From: Taiwanofungus camphoratus
Taxonomy: Eukaryota > Basidiomycota > Agaricomycetes > Polyporales > Taiwanofungaceae
Reading direction: 5' to 3'
DNA length: 64,000 nucleotides
Assembly: GCA_003999685.1 (NCBI GenBank)
Contig: CP021222.1
Span: 62,001-126,000 of the forward strand
This document shows positions 1 to 12,330 of this stretch, one piece after another. Each line of letters begins with the position of its first letter. Positions within the stretch are counted from its first letter, which is position 1. The position numbers were made by a program, and so were the translations under genes. The notes under the pieces were generated by a model. The model worked only from the letters and a program-made list of their open reading frames with translations, did not search any database and was not told the origin of the DNA.

Positions 1-1893
1 ATTCACCACAAACTTTTGGCATTCATCAATTCTTCTCACGTGCTTGCCCGCTATGACATGCTTCATAACCCACTCCAGCTCGTTCTGCACAGCCGCCCTA
101 GCCTCCGCTTCATCAGGGTACGGGTGTTGGGAGTGGTCAAGTGACATGTGAGGATGAAAAGCCCGTGTGATAGCCAGCCATTCCGGATCAAATTCCAGCA
201 CGGGTTCAGTGTGGAACTGAGTAGGGTCACTAGATTGTGGTGAGTTGAAATCGCTAGGCACGGTTACGTCGATGACCTGTAGCGGTAAATCGTTATGACG
301 ACATTGGTACGTAACCAAAACATGAGAATGATGTACCTCGAGAAATTGTCTTTTGGGCAGACACTTATCAAGCGCTAGGAATTTAGTTGTTCTCAGAGGT
401 GGCGGCGCAGGGGCAGGCGTCACGACATTTTCCACTTCGTCTTCCAGCATAATCTCTTCGGGATTATGTGATGACAGTTGCGCATCAGTCCTCTCCGTCG
501 AGGGCACTTCCTGGTGAAATGCCTTCAATGATGACGCAACTATAAGCCCAGCTGAATCAGCCGCCTCGAATTCGTCATCCTCGATGATAATTTCGTCCGG
601 GTTTGCGGCCCCCACAAGTTTCTCGCCATGGCTACTTGCGAGTTCCTTGCGACCCTCGTGGACGACTTCAGCCTCGAACCGACAATGGAGATGGGCTGAA
701 AACCACCATTCAGGTTGAAGCGTTCTCAGCAAACCCATCATCGGGGGGGATCCGAGTGCGCCCTTGCTGATGTCGTCACGGAAATATGGTTTGCGCCTCA
801 AGAGCTCGGAGACATTTCCGTGATGTTCAATAGATTGAGGCCAATCGTGAGAAAGAAAGATGGTAGGTGAAGAAAGCTACATGTGGTCACCGACGTCAGA
901 GTCAGCGAGAACGAATCTAGGAAAAAAAGTGTGCATACCAATGATAGTCTACGAACATTGAATTCACGGATATGGTAGATACTCCTCATCGACCAACGGT
1001 TGTATGGAACTCTTTCCCAATGTCCTGACAGTTTGTTGAGTGACAGAACGCGCCGGGTGGAGAGTATGGTCATTATACCTTCTCTGAAATCTTTTGGCTT
1101 GAAAATCCCAGACGCCCCAGCAATTCGAATACCATTAACTTGAACGCACCCGGCATGGCCAAGGAAATAAATGTTGGGCGCGAGCCAGCCCCCGTGATAG
1201 CTGGTGGAGAGCTGTGAGACAAAAAAATTTCGACCATCGGAGAAAGCATTTACAGCTCCCAAAAGTAGTTGGAAGCCTCATGATTCCCTCCAATGACGAT
1301 GGTGAGAATGGGCGCCTTCTTTTCTCCCGTATAGTACCTGAAATCGGTTAAGATGGTCAGTGACAGCTACATGATACATTGAGCAGAATTCAAGCATAAA
1401 TCACGACATGGACAAATAGGCTTAAAGCCTCTGCCCATAAGACTCGAAGCCTAAATCATGGATAGATGCAACAGAAGGCTTTCTTCCCTGACATGTCTGC
1501 TGGGGAGGAGGTATGATGTAGACGGGTCTAGCGCGCAGCAATTGCACATGCATAGGATGCGCGTTTCGCGTATAAAACCTTCTAGATAACCTTGCCCAAT
1601 CGTGGATAGTGAACAGATGCAGAACTATGCGCCCCACCTACTTGCAGAATCCGCCAAGCTGACGATATTTATCTGGCACGGCCATGCACTGTAGATCTTG
1701 ATAGTTGCGGACTGCCTGGAAGTCACCGCAGATGAGAAGAAGGTCGATCTTGTATCCATGACGCAGCTCGAGCGATGCGATATGCGAGTAGATGGAGTCA
1801 AGCTCGCCGTGGCAGCAACCCTCGACCGCAATCTGGACAGAGTTAATGTGATGAATACTTCCTCGGACAGTTGAGGAAGACACAAACCTTCAT
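1..1893 (-). CDS. DBR1: RNA lariat debranching enzyme (3' end outside window)
   Basis: Hydrolyses the 2'-5' branch of excised intron lariats in the nucleus. The metallophosphatase motifs are all readable: GCCHGELD (residues about 7-14), CGDFQAVRN (D39), GGNHEASN (N84), FLSHDW and FSAHLHCRF. The C-terminal domain ([17 protein letters not shown] and onward) continues past base 1, so the stop is not seen. Exons by splice signals: 1893-1888, 1832-1642, 1337-1254, 1200-1079, 1024-939, 876-337 and 276-<1. I chose the ATG at 1893 because splicing ATG AAG to the exon at 1832 gives [11 protein letters not shown], the usual family start. A start inside the next frame would add an atypical leader. The first coding exon is therefore only 6 nt, and the second intron (about 304 nt) is far longer than the others. 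It diverges from RPF2, with about 310 bp between the two starts. Confidence 0.95.
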
Positions 1894-2206
1894 TGTTCGT
1901 GACATCTCTGTCAAGGATTGCGAAGTTGTAGACAAGTTGAATTGGCGATCGAATTCTAGCTGGGTAACCCTCGGTGATAAATGTGTGTGCTACACAAAAC
2001 CCCAAGTCACAGTACTAGTCCGACCGATGGTTGTATGGTTTCCAAGCTGTTGCTCTGGGCTCAGACGAGAAACAGAAAACAAGATCTCGTTGCTGAAGCG
2101 CTGATCTCGACTTTGCGATGAACACAACAGTAGTAGTAGGTCACGTGTACCTTGTCAGTACAATTTCTGATTCAGATTCGGCAGACCTGAGTACATTACC
2201 CTCCAG

Positions 2207-3440
2207 ATGTTGCGGACGATGTAAGCCAATTTTGATTTATTTTACATGTGTAAATTGACCCTCCCGCTTTTCACGCAGAAAACCAAAGAATGCTCGCTCA
2301 AAGCGTGCCCTTCAAGCACGCGAGGCGAAGGAAGTGGAGGATCCTCGGACAGCGATTTTCGTCAAGGGGACACATTCAGGAGAGAAGGTGAATGGTGTCA
2401 TGAAGGAGCTGGTACGTCCTTGGAAGTATATATCTTTTAGCAGGCAGCCCGATCGATATCGTGTTCACATTCAGATGGCGCTGAAACGACCAAATGCCAT
2501 TTCTTTCTCCAAGAAAAATGCCATACGTCCCTTTGAAGACACGGCTTCACTTGAGTTCTGGGCGCGAAAGAACGATGCAAGTCTGTTTGTCGTAGGCCAA
2601 AGTACCAAAAAGCGACCAGATGGGCTGGTCTTCGTGCGGATGTTTGACGGGCGCGTTCTCGATATGTGCGAAGTGGGCATAGACGAGTGGGTTAGCATGA
2701 CAGATTTTAAGGTACATCCATTCGATCGTCGTATCCCTCACACTCTCATTGCTGTGCAACGGCGGAACCAGACACCAAAATCGACACCGGGCTATAAACC
2801 TCTGATGCATTTTGCATCGGACTTATTTGACACACACCCGCGTTTCATCCAGCTCAAGTCGATGTTGATGGATTTCTTCAATGGAGAAATCATCGATTCA
2901 ATCTGTCTAGCGGGTCTGGAGCACGTTATCAGCGTCTCCCTTGCGCCGACGCCTACATCACTCAATTCTACGGCGGCAACTGATATGTTACAACCATCCG
3001 CATCGGCGCCGAAACCACAAGATGTCAATTTGCTCCCCAAAGTCCATATTCGTGTCTACATGACCAGACTGCTTGCCTCGGGCACGCGCATTCCACGTGT
3101 AGAACTAACACCCATGGGCCCTTCACTAGACTTGTCGTTGCGTCGACACACAGAAGCTGATGCAGAGATGCTGAAGCAGGCGATGAAGCGCCCGAAGCTG
3201 CGGAAGCAGGATGTAGAGAAGGGATTAGGCAAAAAGCGAAAAAACGTGGAGGTGGACGAGATGGGCGATGTACGTGGTCGCATCCATGTGGCAAAACAAG
3301 ATCTGGGGAGGTTACAGACGAGGAAGATGAAAGGGTTGAAGGAGAGCAGAGAAGGGATGAAAGAAGTGGGCAGCGACGAGAGCGAAAACGAAGAGGTTTC
3401 TTCCAAGTTGCAGAGACGGAAACGGCGGAGGGAAGAGTAG
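2207..3440 (+). CDS. RPF2: Ribosome production factor 2 (Brix domain)
   Basis: Brix-domain protein that, with Rrs1, recruits 5S RNP to pre-60S particles in the nucleolus (family knowledge). Exons 2207-2220, 2279-2411 and 2475-3440 give 370 aa. The 14-nt first exon plus the second reads MLRTIKPKNARSKRAL, the hallmark N-terminus of RPF2, which fixes the start. Core motifs are ALKRPNAISFSKKN, RPFED, SLEFWARKNDASLF, KKRPDGLVFVRM and MHFASDLFD. The C-terminus from about residue 265 is rich in Lys, Arg and Glu, as expected for a nucleolar protein. The stop is TAG at 3438-3440. Both introns are short GT-AG. Confidence 0.95.
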
Positions 3441-3848
3441 TGGAAGCGTTATTACATTGTCTTTCGGATGATATCATTTCTCTGATGTTGGGCATTATTC
3501 GTTTGAGCACTGTGACAGTACACACAAATTGTTTTTGTCAAAGACCGACAAGGATTTGGTGCGCAGGCCGTGTGGTTGATGGCCTGATCTGGGGTGCTGG
3601 GAGCCGCTTATGTAATGTAGTCAGAGATTGTGCTGGCCAGAGATACTCTGTTGTCTTCCGTGGACTGACCCTCATCATCGTCTGCATCGTCGACTCCGTT
3701 GATGATCTCCGGGTTCCCTGCAGTCTCCGTCAACGCTACTCACTTACTGCCGCTGCCTTTTTCTGCCCTCAAATAGTTAGTTTTCCATCGCTCGTTTGGC
3801 AGTCGTACACACTCTTTTCCAATTTGCTTTCCAATCTCCTAAGTATCG

Positions 3849-5922
3849 ATGGGTATGTCTTTGTGTGAAATATCGGACATCTTCTTTTCTCAGTGTTTGT
3901 CACCTCTTTATCAGCGAATCTTTTTTCAGGCTTGTTTCCTCCGTTTCCGACCCAAAGGCAAGTCTTTGCGTGCTTCTCAGACCATCACCTCACCAATCAC
4001 CGTTCGCAAATCGCAGCTCGTCGTCTCCCTCCCAGTCGAGCAGCTCATCTAGCTCTTCTTCCTCCGCTCCAACCTCAAGCTCGACCTCCAGCTCGGCTTC
4101 TTCCAGTTCGAGTTCCTCTTCTTCAACGCCGCAGCCCACAACCACCTCCTCATCTTCATCACAACCTTCGTCCTCTTCCTCGAGCACCCAATCATCCACT
4201 ATCTCCCACTCTAGCTCATCGTTGTCATCTTCACAGTCATCCTCATCTTCAGCATCGTCCTCGTCGCAGTCGTCTTTGACTCCCTCCTCCGCTTCCTCGT
4301 CTCTCCCGGTCACCACCTCATCTTTCTCTCACACGAGCAGTGTCACTAGTTCATCTGGTGGATCGTCGTTCTCACTGCAAACTACAACCTCTGGTGGACA
4401 GGTCGTAGTAGTTACCACCTTTGTAGGCGGTTCGCCAACCGGCAGCGCATCTACTGACACGACAACCAGTTCAAAGGGGTGAGTTTTCTTAATCACTAGG
4501 CTGCCATCCAAGAACATCTGGCCGCACGCTCGTAGTATGGGCCGCTCTGCATGACTATCGAGAGGGTCATAAATATGTTTGCTTGAGGCGCTGTGCGCTT
4601 GTCGCTGCTCTTAGTCTCATGTCGCTACCACATGATAACGGTCTTGCATCTGTCTCTGTACAATTGCTCAACTCAGTATCCCTGATATCTTACCTTGATT
4701 ATCATCTCCGTGGCACGCAATTGAGCAAACACTGACTAATCATTTGAATCCAGATTTTTCCAAAATAAGGGTGCTGTTGCAGGTGTTTTCACCGTTGTCG
4801 GGCTTGTCGTCGCTGCGATCGTGGTTGCCCTTCTCACCAATGCGATCCGCCGCCGTCGCGCCAAGAAGTTCGACCGTGATGTAGCCGAAGCAGCGGCGGA
4901 GGCCGCCGCTCAAGCGCATGCTCCGGACTTCACTGATGACGACTATGGCTACCCAGATGATCACATGCAGGAGTTCGGCGATCGTGGTGGATACTCGGAT
5001 ACGGCTAGCCACGGAACTTATGCTCAGCCCCCTATGCAGCCTGGTGAAAGCTATAACATGAGTGAGCTTCCACCTTTCGACCCGTACGGTCCCGCGGGCG
5101 CCGCAGGCATAGGCGCCGCCGGCATCAATCGTGCGAGGAGCATGGGCAATGCCAATCAGACTACGCCGTATAATGCTTTTGCAAGGCCTCCGTCCGTTAC
5201 TATGCAGGACCCTTTCAATACGCCTGTCCCTCTTGGTGGCTACGGTACTGAAGCTCAAGGCCAGGATTTGCACCGCGGACCGTCAATGTCATTAGGAGGG
5301 ACCAGCATTGAGCTTCCCGAAGCCGCTGGACTGCCGGGCGTTGGCGGCGCGCCCCCCGGCCTCGTTCGTGGCGCTTCTCAACGCGCCTCGTCCGATCAGC
5401 AGGTCGAAGCTGGGCTCGGAAGGAGTAAAAGCTTGGGTGCAACCACTTTGGGGGGATCCAGCTCTCTTTCGGAATATTCGTCGTCTGTTACCCATCATCA
5501 TCCCGGATTTGGAGGTTACGGTGCCACTGGAGCGACTATGCAAGGATACAGTCAACCACCGATTTCCGAGGAAGAAGATCCCTATGGTGGATACACCGCG
5601 CCCTCATCCAACCCTCATCGGCAGTCCGTTACAATGGCCACGTTACCCAATCCCTTTGATACGGTGACTCAAGGGCCCAACGCACGACCTACCTCGGGCA
5701 ATTTCAGCTCGCCTGACAGCTCACAAGAAGGTGCTCTTCAGGAGGCTGAGCCTTCGGCGTCAGCTCCGTGGCACAGCCAAGATGAAAGCCGGATGAGTCT
5801 TCGAGATTCAGAGGACTATGGTTATGGCGGAGGACGGAGAGTGCTGAAGGCGAGTCTTTCATTGCATTGCTCCTGAGTTTGCGGCTAATACCCAACACAT
5901 GCATTAGGTCGCAAATGAATAG
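3849..5922 (+). CDS. Ser-rich single-pass membrane protein (Mid2/WSC-like layout)
   Basis: Not assigned to a named gene. The protein has a long Ser/Thr-rich stretch (bases about 4010-4478), likely O-mannosylated outside the cell. One hydrophobic segment follows (GAVAGVFTVVGLVVAAIVVALL, about 4770-4835), then the stop-transfer cluster RRRRAKKFDRD and a roughly 340-residue Gly/Pro/Ser-rich cytoplasmic tail. That layout matches fungal wall-stress-sensor-like proteins; a sensor role is inference. Introns: 4479-4753 (275 nt, long) joins SSKG to FFQNKGAVAGV, and 5850-5907 is a GC-AG intron after RRVLK, giving the ending RRVLKVANE and TAG at 5920-5922. The 5' end is unresolved. ATG 3849 is the nearest upstream start, but a splice between it and the Ser-rich frame is needed and several acceptors fit. 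No clean signal peptide was found. Confidence 0.7.
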
Positions 5923-7270
5923 TCGGGTCCAGTCCTACCCCTCACATCCCACGTGAACCATTTGGACAGCGTGGGAGGCTCAGTCCCGTAGACCGGCGGT
6001 GGACTATGTCGCTTTGGTTTCTCGTTGATATTTATGCTCTAATCTCTTGTTGCTTCGCGAGTGGTCGCTGTATCAAGCCCGCTGGATCGTGTCATCCGAA
6101 CCTTTACTCGCTCTATCTGTTTTCTACCTTATTCATTTTTGATATCATTTATTTCTGGCGTTTCGTCCGTTGTTGATCCGTTTGAGTCATGGACTCGCGT
6201 TGGTCTTTGTGGTGTTTGTGCTTCATTGTACGTGTAGTTGCTGCTGCTGAGCTTTCGGGTGTTCTTTGCTAAACTTCAACTTGATTCCTCGCTGGCTTGC
6301 AGTAATTATGCGTGTATCTGTCTCATCGTCGAAAAAAATACAAATAAAAGCAGAAGGTGTTCCAAGACGATTCTCCGGTGTGAACGGAGCCATCCTCTGT
6401 AAAAAAAAATGAAAGTCGGGCCTTAGTCGCCTTTCTGGTACCAAAATTGCATACGTTGACTAATCGGTCGAATTTCTTGCCTTTCGGTGGCTGAATATGA
6501 AGCACAGGACGGTCGCATATCAGTCAACCCGTAGTCAGCTTGTGACTAACGCATGACTGCCCTGCAAAATTTGCACAAACGTTGACTACGCTTTTTTACA
6601 GAGTCATCCATGGCGGTGCTCAGCGAGAATCGGCGTCGTGCTAGGGTTATCGATGCGATGCTTCCATACCAATCCAAACGTATACTCGAGATAGCCAAAC
6701 CGATCACGGTATTAGCACAGGCATCTCCGATGTTAGACAAGATGGAAAGGTAGGACAGCGTGCCTGAGGAGACGATGACAGCCAGGAGCAGCTGCCGATT
6801 CTAAATTGGAGAATAGATCGAATGCTGTATTTGCCATTGGGTGGTGCACTTTTCGATAGTTAGGGCGCTCATGGAACTTGACTGGTGTGGAAAGGTAAAT
6901 GGATTGGCACTTCTGGACTGTAGAACACCAGCATATGACAATTATTTGTTACATCCTTCTGGCAATTAGGCCATCTGGGTCCATAGATGAACCTAGCTCA
7001 TGTCCCCAACATGGCTGCATATCCTCGCATAGCGGAGAAGTTGAATCAACGGTGACAACCCAGCGCCGAGGAATTTACAGTCAAGAAGAGGAAAGCCATG
7101 GCTCGTACTCTGGGAAGGGGTATCTAGAAACCGGCCTTGTTACTGGCTATGTTCACCTTAGATAGGCTATGACCATAACGCCTCTCGTGCTGATAACACA
7201 GAACACAGGCCCTTTGACGCACGCACTCACCGCAATGTGAGTTCAAGCACATATGCTGATGGGCAGTAAC
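5923..7270. other. Intergenic, no supported gene
   Basis: Pyrimidine-rich 3' flank of the membrane-protein gene (about 6040-6240), then mixed sequence with only short open frames on either strand. None shows family motifs or plausible splice partners, and no repeat was recognised. Confidence 0.5.
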
Positions 7271-7669
7271 TCAATGATTTGATATTGCGAGGGGTAAGCG
7301 AAGACTTGTCTGGCAGTGAGCTTTAAGGGAGTCAGGAACCTTGCCCATTCGAACAGTGTTCCGTTTCACCGCATGCAAATACGTCCCGATGTCATCCATA
7401 ACTTCTCTCCTGGCGTTTTCAGGCAGTCGCGCGAACTTTGCCCAATGTCCGTCCCATGCCTTCATAGCGTCGTCAAATGCCCGTACCCTCCCAGGGTGGG
7501 CCGTTTTCCACTGAAGCTGACGAGTATTACGTAACGCAAGAGCATGTGGAGCCGCCTCAGCTGGCGCTCTCGAAGGCCAGAACACTTCTCTGGATATCCA
7601 CGCACACGTCTGCCCTACATACAGAGACAAAAAGGAGACAGCGTGTGATACCAGTCCGATACGTGCCAT
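7271..7669 (-). CDS. Hypothetical small protein, doubtful
   Basis: Open frame of 132 codons on the minus strand with protein-like composition: an N-terminal hydrophobic stretch, then a charged helical segment (RVRAFDDAMKAWDGHW, LPENARREVMDDIGTYL). I do not recognise the family. The N-terminal part contains a possible intron border (GTATGTAGGGCAG), so the real model may start elsewhere or carry an upstream exon. No neighbour suggests a function. It could be a genuine small gene or a chance frame. Confidence 0.3.
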   Translation of the reverse strand: MARIGLVSHAVSFLSLYVGQTCAWISREVFWPSRAPAEAAPHALALRNTRQLQWKTAHPGRVRAFDDAMKAWDGHWAKFARLPENARREVMDDIGTYLHAVKRNTVRMGKVPDSLKAHCQTSLRLPLAISNH

Positions 7670-9251
7670 GACTTGAGTATGTCAACGTGCCAGTGCTTGT
7701 CAATTTCTGCATTACGTTCACAGCCTTCGATCTTCGCTCTCCCCACCGTATGGACGTGTTGCTCCACATGCGCCGAGGAGCATGTCAGCAATGAGGAGGG
7801 GAGATCTAGTACCGCGAGGAATCGCGGGCGCAACGATGCAGCATATCGATAAGAATGAGGCAGCTGTAGCCTAAAAACTTGGGCGAGGGAGGTGCCAAGT
7901 GGGCGGGCGCAATGGATTAGTCCAGATGGAAGCCATGTCCTGTCACTTGTCCAGCGGACGTTGTGGGCTCGCTCATAGGTCCAATTCCCTGTTCAGTACT
8001 ATTGGATGTGGCTAGAGACAAGACGTCAGCTGGCTAAGTGCGATACCTCTTCGGATCAGATAGATGGCTTGCCCAATCCGATTTGTGGACGAGAGGACGG
8101 CGGAAAACATGAGCTAAGATAGCATTTCTGGGATCCTGCGACTGACACAGGTTAGGCGCTAAACATGTGTGCGTATTCAATTGCTTTGGTGGCGACTCGC
8201 CGTTGGAGCGGCTGAAACAGAAAGCAGACCAAGAATAGGCCAACAACAGAGGGTCGTCCTTGCACCTTGTACAGCCTATAATGAACAGATGCGAGCTGGT
8301 ACGCGAGCAACGGTGGGGATTGACTTGATCACATGATCCACGACGCGCCTTCAGACTGGTCGTGTCTGCGACGACTACGGGTCAAGGCCATCACTGCCTC
8401 CTGCTGGGCTCTGGGCAGAAAAGGAACTAGCGCACCTGTTTTGTCTCTTCTTCTTCCCCGCACCTGTCGCGGCTATCCTTCGAGGCGCTGCCTACCTGCT
8501 TCTATCTAAACACGCGCATCTAGCCACATAACGCGAGCGCCGAAAGCTGGAGATAACGGATGACAAGCCATTTCCATAGTATGGCCATGGACGACAGATG
8601 GCCCGTCCTTGGGGGCCGATTGTCCGAGCCAGTGGTCACTGCTGTGTATCTACGAGTCACGGCACTCTCCTGGTAACTCGCTGACAACCTCATCCCCCGT
8701 CTTGACGCGCTGCGGTATGCATTTCGCTTCCGACTTCGAAAAGGTCCGGAAACTTGCTCCTTTTAGTGCTGGACGCTGCCGTGTCATAAGCTTCTACGCT
8801 AACCACAGCTCCTCAGTTACTCCTTGCGCCTCTGCTCCGAACATACTACTAAGCCAAGGTCATGGATGGTGTCCCAGCTGCCACGGCATTGGTTTCCACG
8901 CGTCGACCACATATGTGGTGAACCTAATTAGGTTGCGCGTTCATATTTTCTAAGGAATGTTCTCGCCGTGCAGTGGTGTGAGAATGCACGCTCGGTGGTA
9001 CTGATTCTGATGTGTTGATTACGGCCGTTTCCCATTGTCATTATCTCGATTCCATTACATCCCAATTCAATCTCCACTGGGGCTCTGCCACTCAGGGGTG
9101 AATCAAAGGTTATACCGCAAACGCTCAACAGCTCTCATTAAAAGGACATTTATCTGATTGTACCGCAGTCTTCTTTTCTGCTACTTCAAGGGAAAGCAGC
9201 CTGTACGTGTCGCCATAATACACTCTTCTCCCCTGCCAGAGACATTGGGCC
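7670..9251. other. Intergenic, upstream of ammonium transporter
   Basis: No gene supported on either strand; the open frames are short and lack motifs. The last several hundred bases are presumably the promoter of the transporter gene at 9252. I could not pick out a trustworthy GATA-factor cluster by eye. Confidence 0.5.
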
Positions 9252-11332
9252 ATGGTGAACGTCACATACGATAGCTGTAAGCGTATCGTTGCCTCTCGTC
9301 TTTCATGCCGAAAGCTCAATTTTCCCAACTCCGCAGCAGGAGACCTCAACTGGTATGATCCCGCCACTGGACAAACTGTAGTTTACAATCTCGGCGATAT
9401 TGCTTGGGTCCTATGTTCCACCGCTCTGGTTTGGATCATGATACCCGGAGTAGGCTTCCTCTATTCCGGTCTTCTTCGACGCAAGAATGCCCTATCCATG
9501 CTTTGGCTTTGCATGGTGACGATGGCAGTCGTCTCGTTTCAGGTAGGTTTTGCACTCCGGCCACAACGATACAGCTGAACGTAGACGGCCTTATATTGCA
9601 GTGGTTCTTTTGGGGGTGAGTAGACGACCAGGCACTCGATCAGACGCCAGCTGACGTCGTCGATTGTCAGATATTCTCTTACATTCAGCGACAATGCAAG
9701 TCGCTTCATTGGTGACTTTCGTCAGTGACCCCCGTCTTGAGTGCCATTGAATTCACCTCAGACTGACAATGTCCAGGATATTTTGGCTTGAGGGGCGTCC
9801 TCCAACAACCGGCCGTAACCAGTCCTCGCGTACCCGCGCTTGTATTCTGCATCTTTCAACTGATGTTCGCAGCTATAACGTATGTCCGCTCTCTTTTCCT
9901 AACGAACATCTACTCATTTGGACGTTTGTAGCCCTATGCTCGCAGTCGGTGCATTCGCTGAGCGCAGCCGCCTTGGACCCATCATAGTCTTCATTTTTGT
10001 CTGGTCTACCATTGTGTATGATCCTATTGCCTGTTGGACCTGGAACCCTCACGGCTGGTCGTCTGTACTTGGCGGACTTGACTTCGCAGGCGGCACGCCT
10101 GTGCACATTTCTTCGGGAACTGCCGCCCTCGCAATCTCCATCTATCTCGGAAAGCGCCATGGGTATGATTCGGGACGTTTGGTGTACAAGTCCCACAACG
10201 TCTCTTATGTTGTTATCGGAACCGTATTCTTGTGGTTCGGCTGGTTTGGATTCAATGGCGGTTCCGCGTTGTCTGCGAACTTGCGCGCGATCCAGGCCTG
10301 CATTGTTACGAATCTGGCAGCGAGCATGGGCGGACTGAGCTGGATGGCTTGGGTAAGAGTTTCACCGAGCAGTTATCTGTCTCCTTGAATGCTAACAGGT
10401 GTCGTAGGACTATGTATTCAAGCGCAAGTGGTCGGTTGTAGCATTCTGCTCTGGCGCGATCGCAGGCCTAGTTGCTATAACGCCAGGTTCTGGCTTCGTA
10501 GGCTCCCGTACGTTTCATGATTGTGGGCATGAATTCCTCTGACGGTCAGACATTTATTGTACAGCTGCTGCGGTGCTCTTCGGATTCATGGCCGGCACAC
10601 TTTGTAATTTCGCGACCTACCTCAAATTCAGATTCGGTTTTGACGACACTCTTGATGTATGTTCACTGCGACTCTCCAAATCGGCATCTTGACTGTCATA
10701 CGCTTGATTTGAATCGCAGATCTTTGCATCACATGCTATTGGTGGTGTCGTCGGAAATGTATGTTGTCATACCCCTATTTGTGTTCCAGAATTCACGTAG
10801 TCTTAAAAACTGGTTGTGTACCATCGTAGATCCTTACTGGTTTGTTCGCACAGTCTAGTGTGGCCGGGGCAGATATAATTACAAAGATTCCTGGAGGTTG
10901 GCTCAACCATCACTACATTCAGGTTCTATACCAGCTTGCCGACTCGGTCTCAGGCATGGGCTACTCCTTTGTTGTGACGGTGAAGTTTTATGATGCTATA
11001 CATGCATCCATCATCACTCAGATCAAATGCTTGTCTTCTAGACGGCGATCCTCTGGGTCATGCACTTCATCCCAGGTCTTCGCCTTCGGGTCAAGATCGA
11101 AGATGAAGTGAACGGCATCGACTTCACTGAAATGGGGGAGTTTGCGTATGACTATGTTGAGAACGGCGATGTGGCTGTTGCGACCACCCGTCCCGAGACG
11201 GTGCGCAATCTCGATCTGAATCAGGGGGGCAGCATACGTGTTAGCAGTGTAAATGAGAAAGATGCAGAGCTGGGCATGGTGCGTGTGCAAAATTATAAGC
11301 CCGGCGTGGCGCATTCGATCTGCATAGAATGA
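9252..11332 (+). CDS. Ammonium transporter, AMT/MEP family
   Basis: Plasma-membrane ammonium uptake channel. Eleven exons give 496 aa: 9252-9276, 9337-9542, 9602-9615, 9671-9720, 9777-9879, 9932-10352, 10408-10507, 10565-10656, 10720-10758, 10830-10979 and 11042-11332. The frame is consistent throughout. Motifs: GDIAWVLCSTALVWIMIPGVG in the first helix (start near residue 30), FLYSGLLRRKN, AFAERSRLGP, the family Asp and first pore His in GGLDFAGGTPVHISSG (D183, H191), and the second pore His in IFASHAIGGVVGN (H342). These match the twin-His pore of AmtB-type proteins. The N-terminus MVNVTYDSSGDLNWYD is the usual basidiomycete form and fixes the start. Exon 3 is a 14-nt microexon (WFFWG). The cytoplasmic tail is about 95 residues, plausible for fungal Mep regulation. 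Which paralogue class it belongs to cannot be told here. Confidence 0.95.
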
Positions 11333-12330
11333 GGCAGGAGTGCTGGGAGATGCTCGCTATAAAGTGCTGGAGGAGGCGATAGGCCCAGTGCTTTGGTATG
11401 ACTAACAATGTATCAAAAACTGTACACGCAATCCCATTATGTTGGGTTTTGACTCGGCGAGGAACGAGCGTGACGAAAACTGCTGGCTTGCTAACGTTAC
11501 GATACGATAGAGACTCTGCCTCATGCCAGTGGCATACACGAATGTTCGATCCGGGAAACAAACTTGGGATACCTGATGAGCACGAGGTCCGGACCGTTAG
11601 AATCACTAGATCCACGTTGACCCACCAGAATGAGGCGGACGGTTGCGGTCGTACTAGCCATGTCATTAGAAGGTGTGCGAGCGAGCTGGGGACGGAATTC
11701 GCAGGAGCAACGGCGAAGGAAGCCCCTTCAATGCCAGACGTCCGAGGGAGGACAGCCCATAGTCACACATCCCTGCGTAATATGCCATGTCTTGTAGTGA
11801 AGATCAGAATGAAGTCATTTCATGGCCAGGTTTTTCGTTTTTCGCTTTCAAATGAGGCATTAAGAGCTTGCCTTGGGAGTGCCGTGTCTAGCAGCCTTTA
11901 CCAGAGGCGACGTCTCCGTTCCGACGTTTATGTCCACGTCTACTTCGGGCTCCCCTTCTGCTTTTTTTCTGAACCACTTTTTTGCAAAGGCTTGCTAGGG
12001 CTCTCCTTGAGTACAATAGAACTTACAACGCGGTTCACGACAATTTCGCCAGCTCCTACAACGTGCGAGACTAGCCACTAGTCACCGATTACTAGTTGCT
12101 TGGGTGCCTCCATCTATGTAGGTATGGGCCACGGCAGGCTACATTACTAGTGCTCAGGCAATGTCGTTCATCTCAAGTAGACGAAACGTCAAAGTTATAA
12201 AGATCAAGACAATCTAGTCCTGCTTATTGTCGACTGGAAAACCAAACATCTGCTTGAGTTGGGTGGTCAAATTATATGATACAGTAGTGTAGGTACTATA
12301 CAGAGTCCTTGCTACATATGTATCAGTATA
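11333..12330. other. Intergenic, no supported gene
   Basis: Contains a 227-codon plus-strand open frame (11398-12081), but its composition is erratic and it has no motifs, so I do not call it a gene. No repeats recognised. Confidence 0.5.

Noticed and set aside
3025-3525. Minus-strand frames opposite RPF2
   Set aside because: Shadows of the Lys/Arg-rich RPF2 C-terminus; low-complexity Ser/Pro text.
3990-4316. Glu/Asp-rich minus-strand frame
   Set aside because: Complement of the Ser-codon tract in the membrane-protein gene, not a separate gene.
11398-12081. 227-codon plus-strand open frame downstream of the ammonium transporter
   Set aside because: Erratic composition, no motifs, no splice partners; most likely a chance frame.
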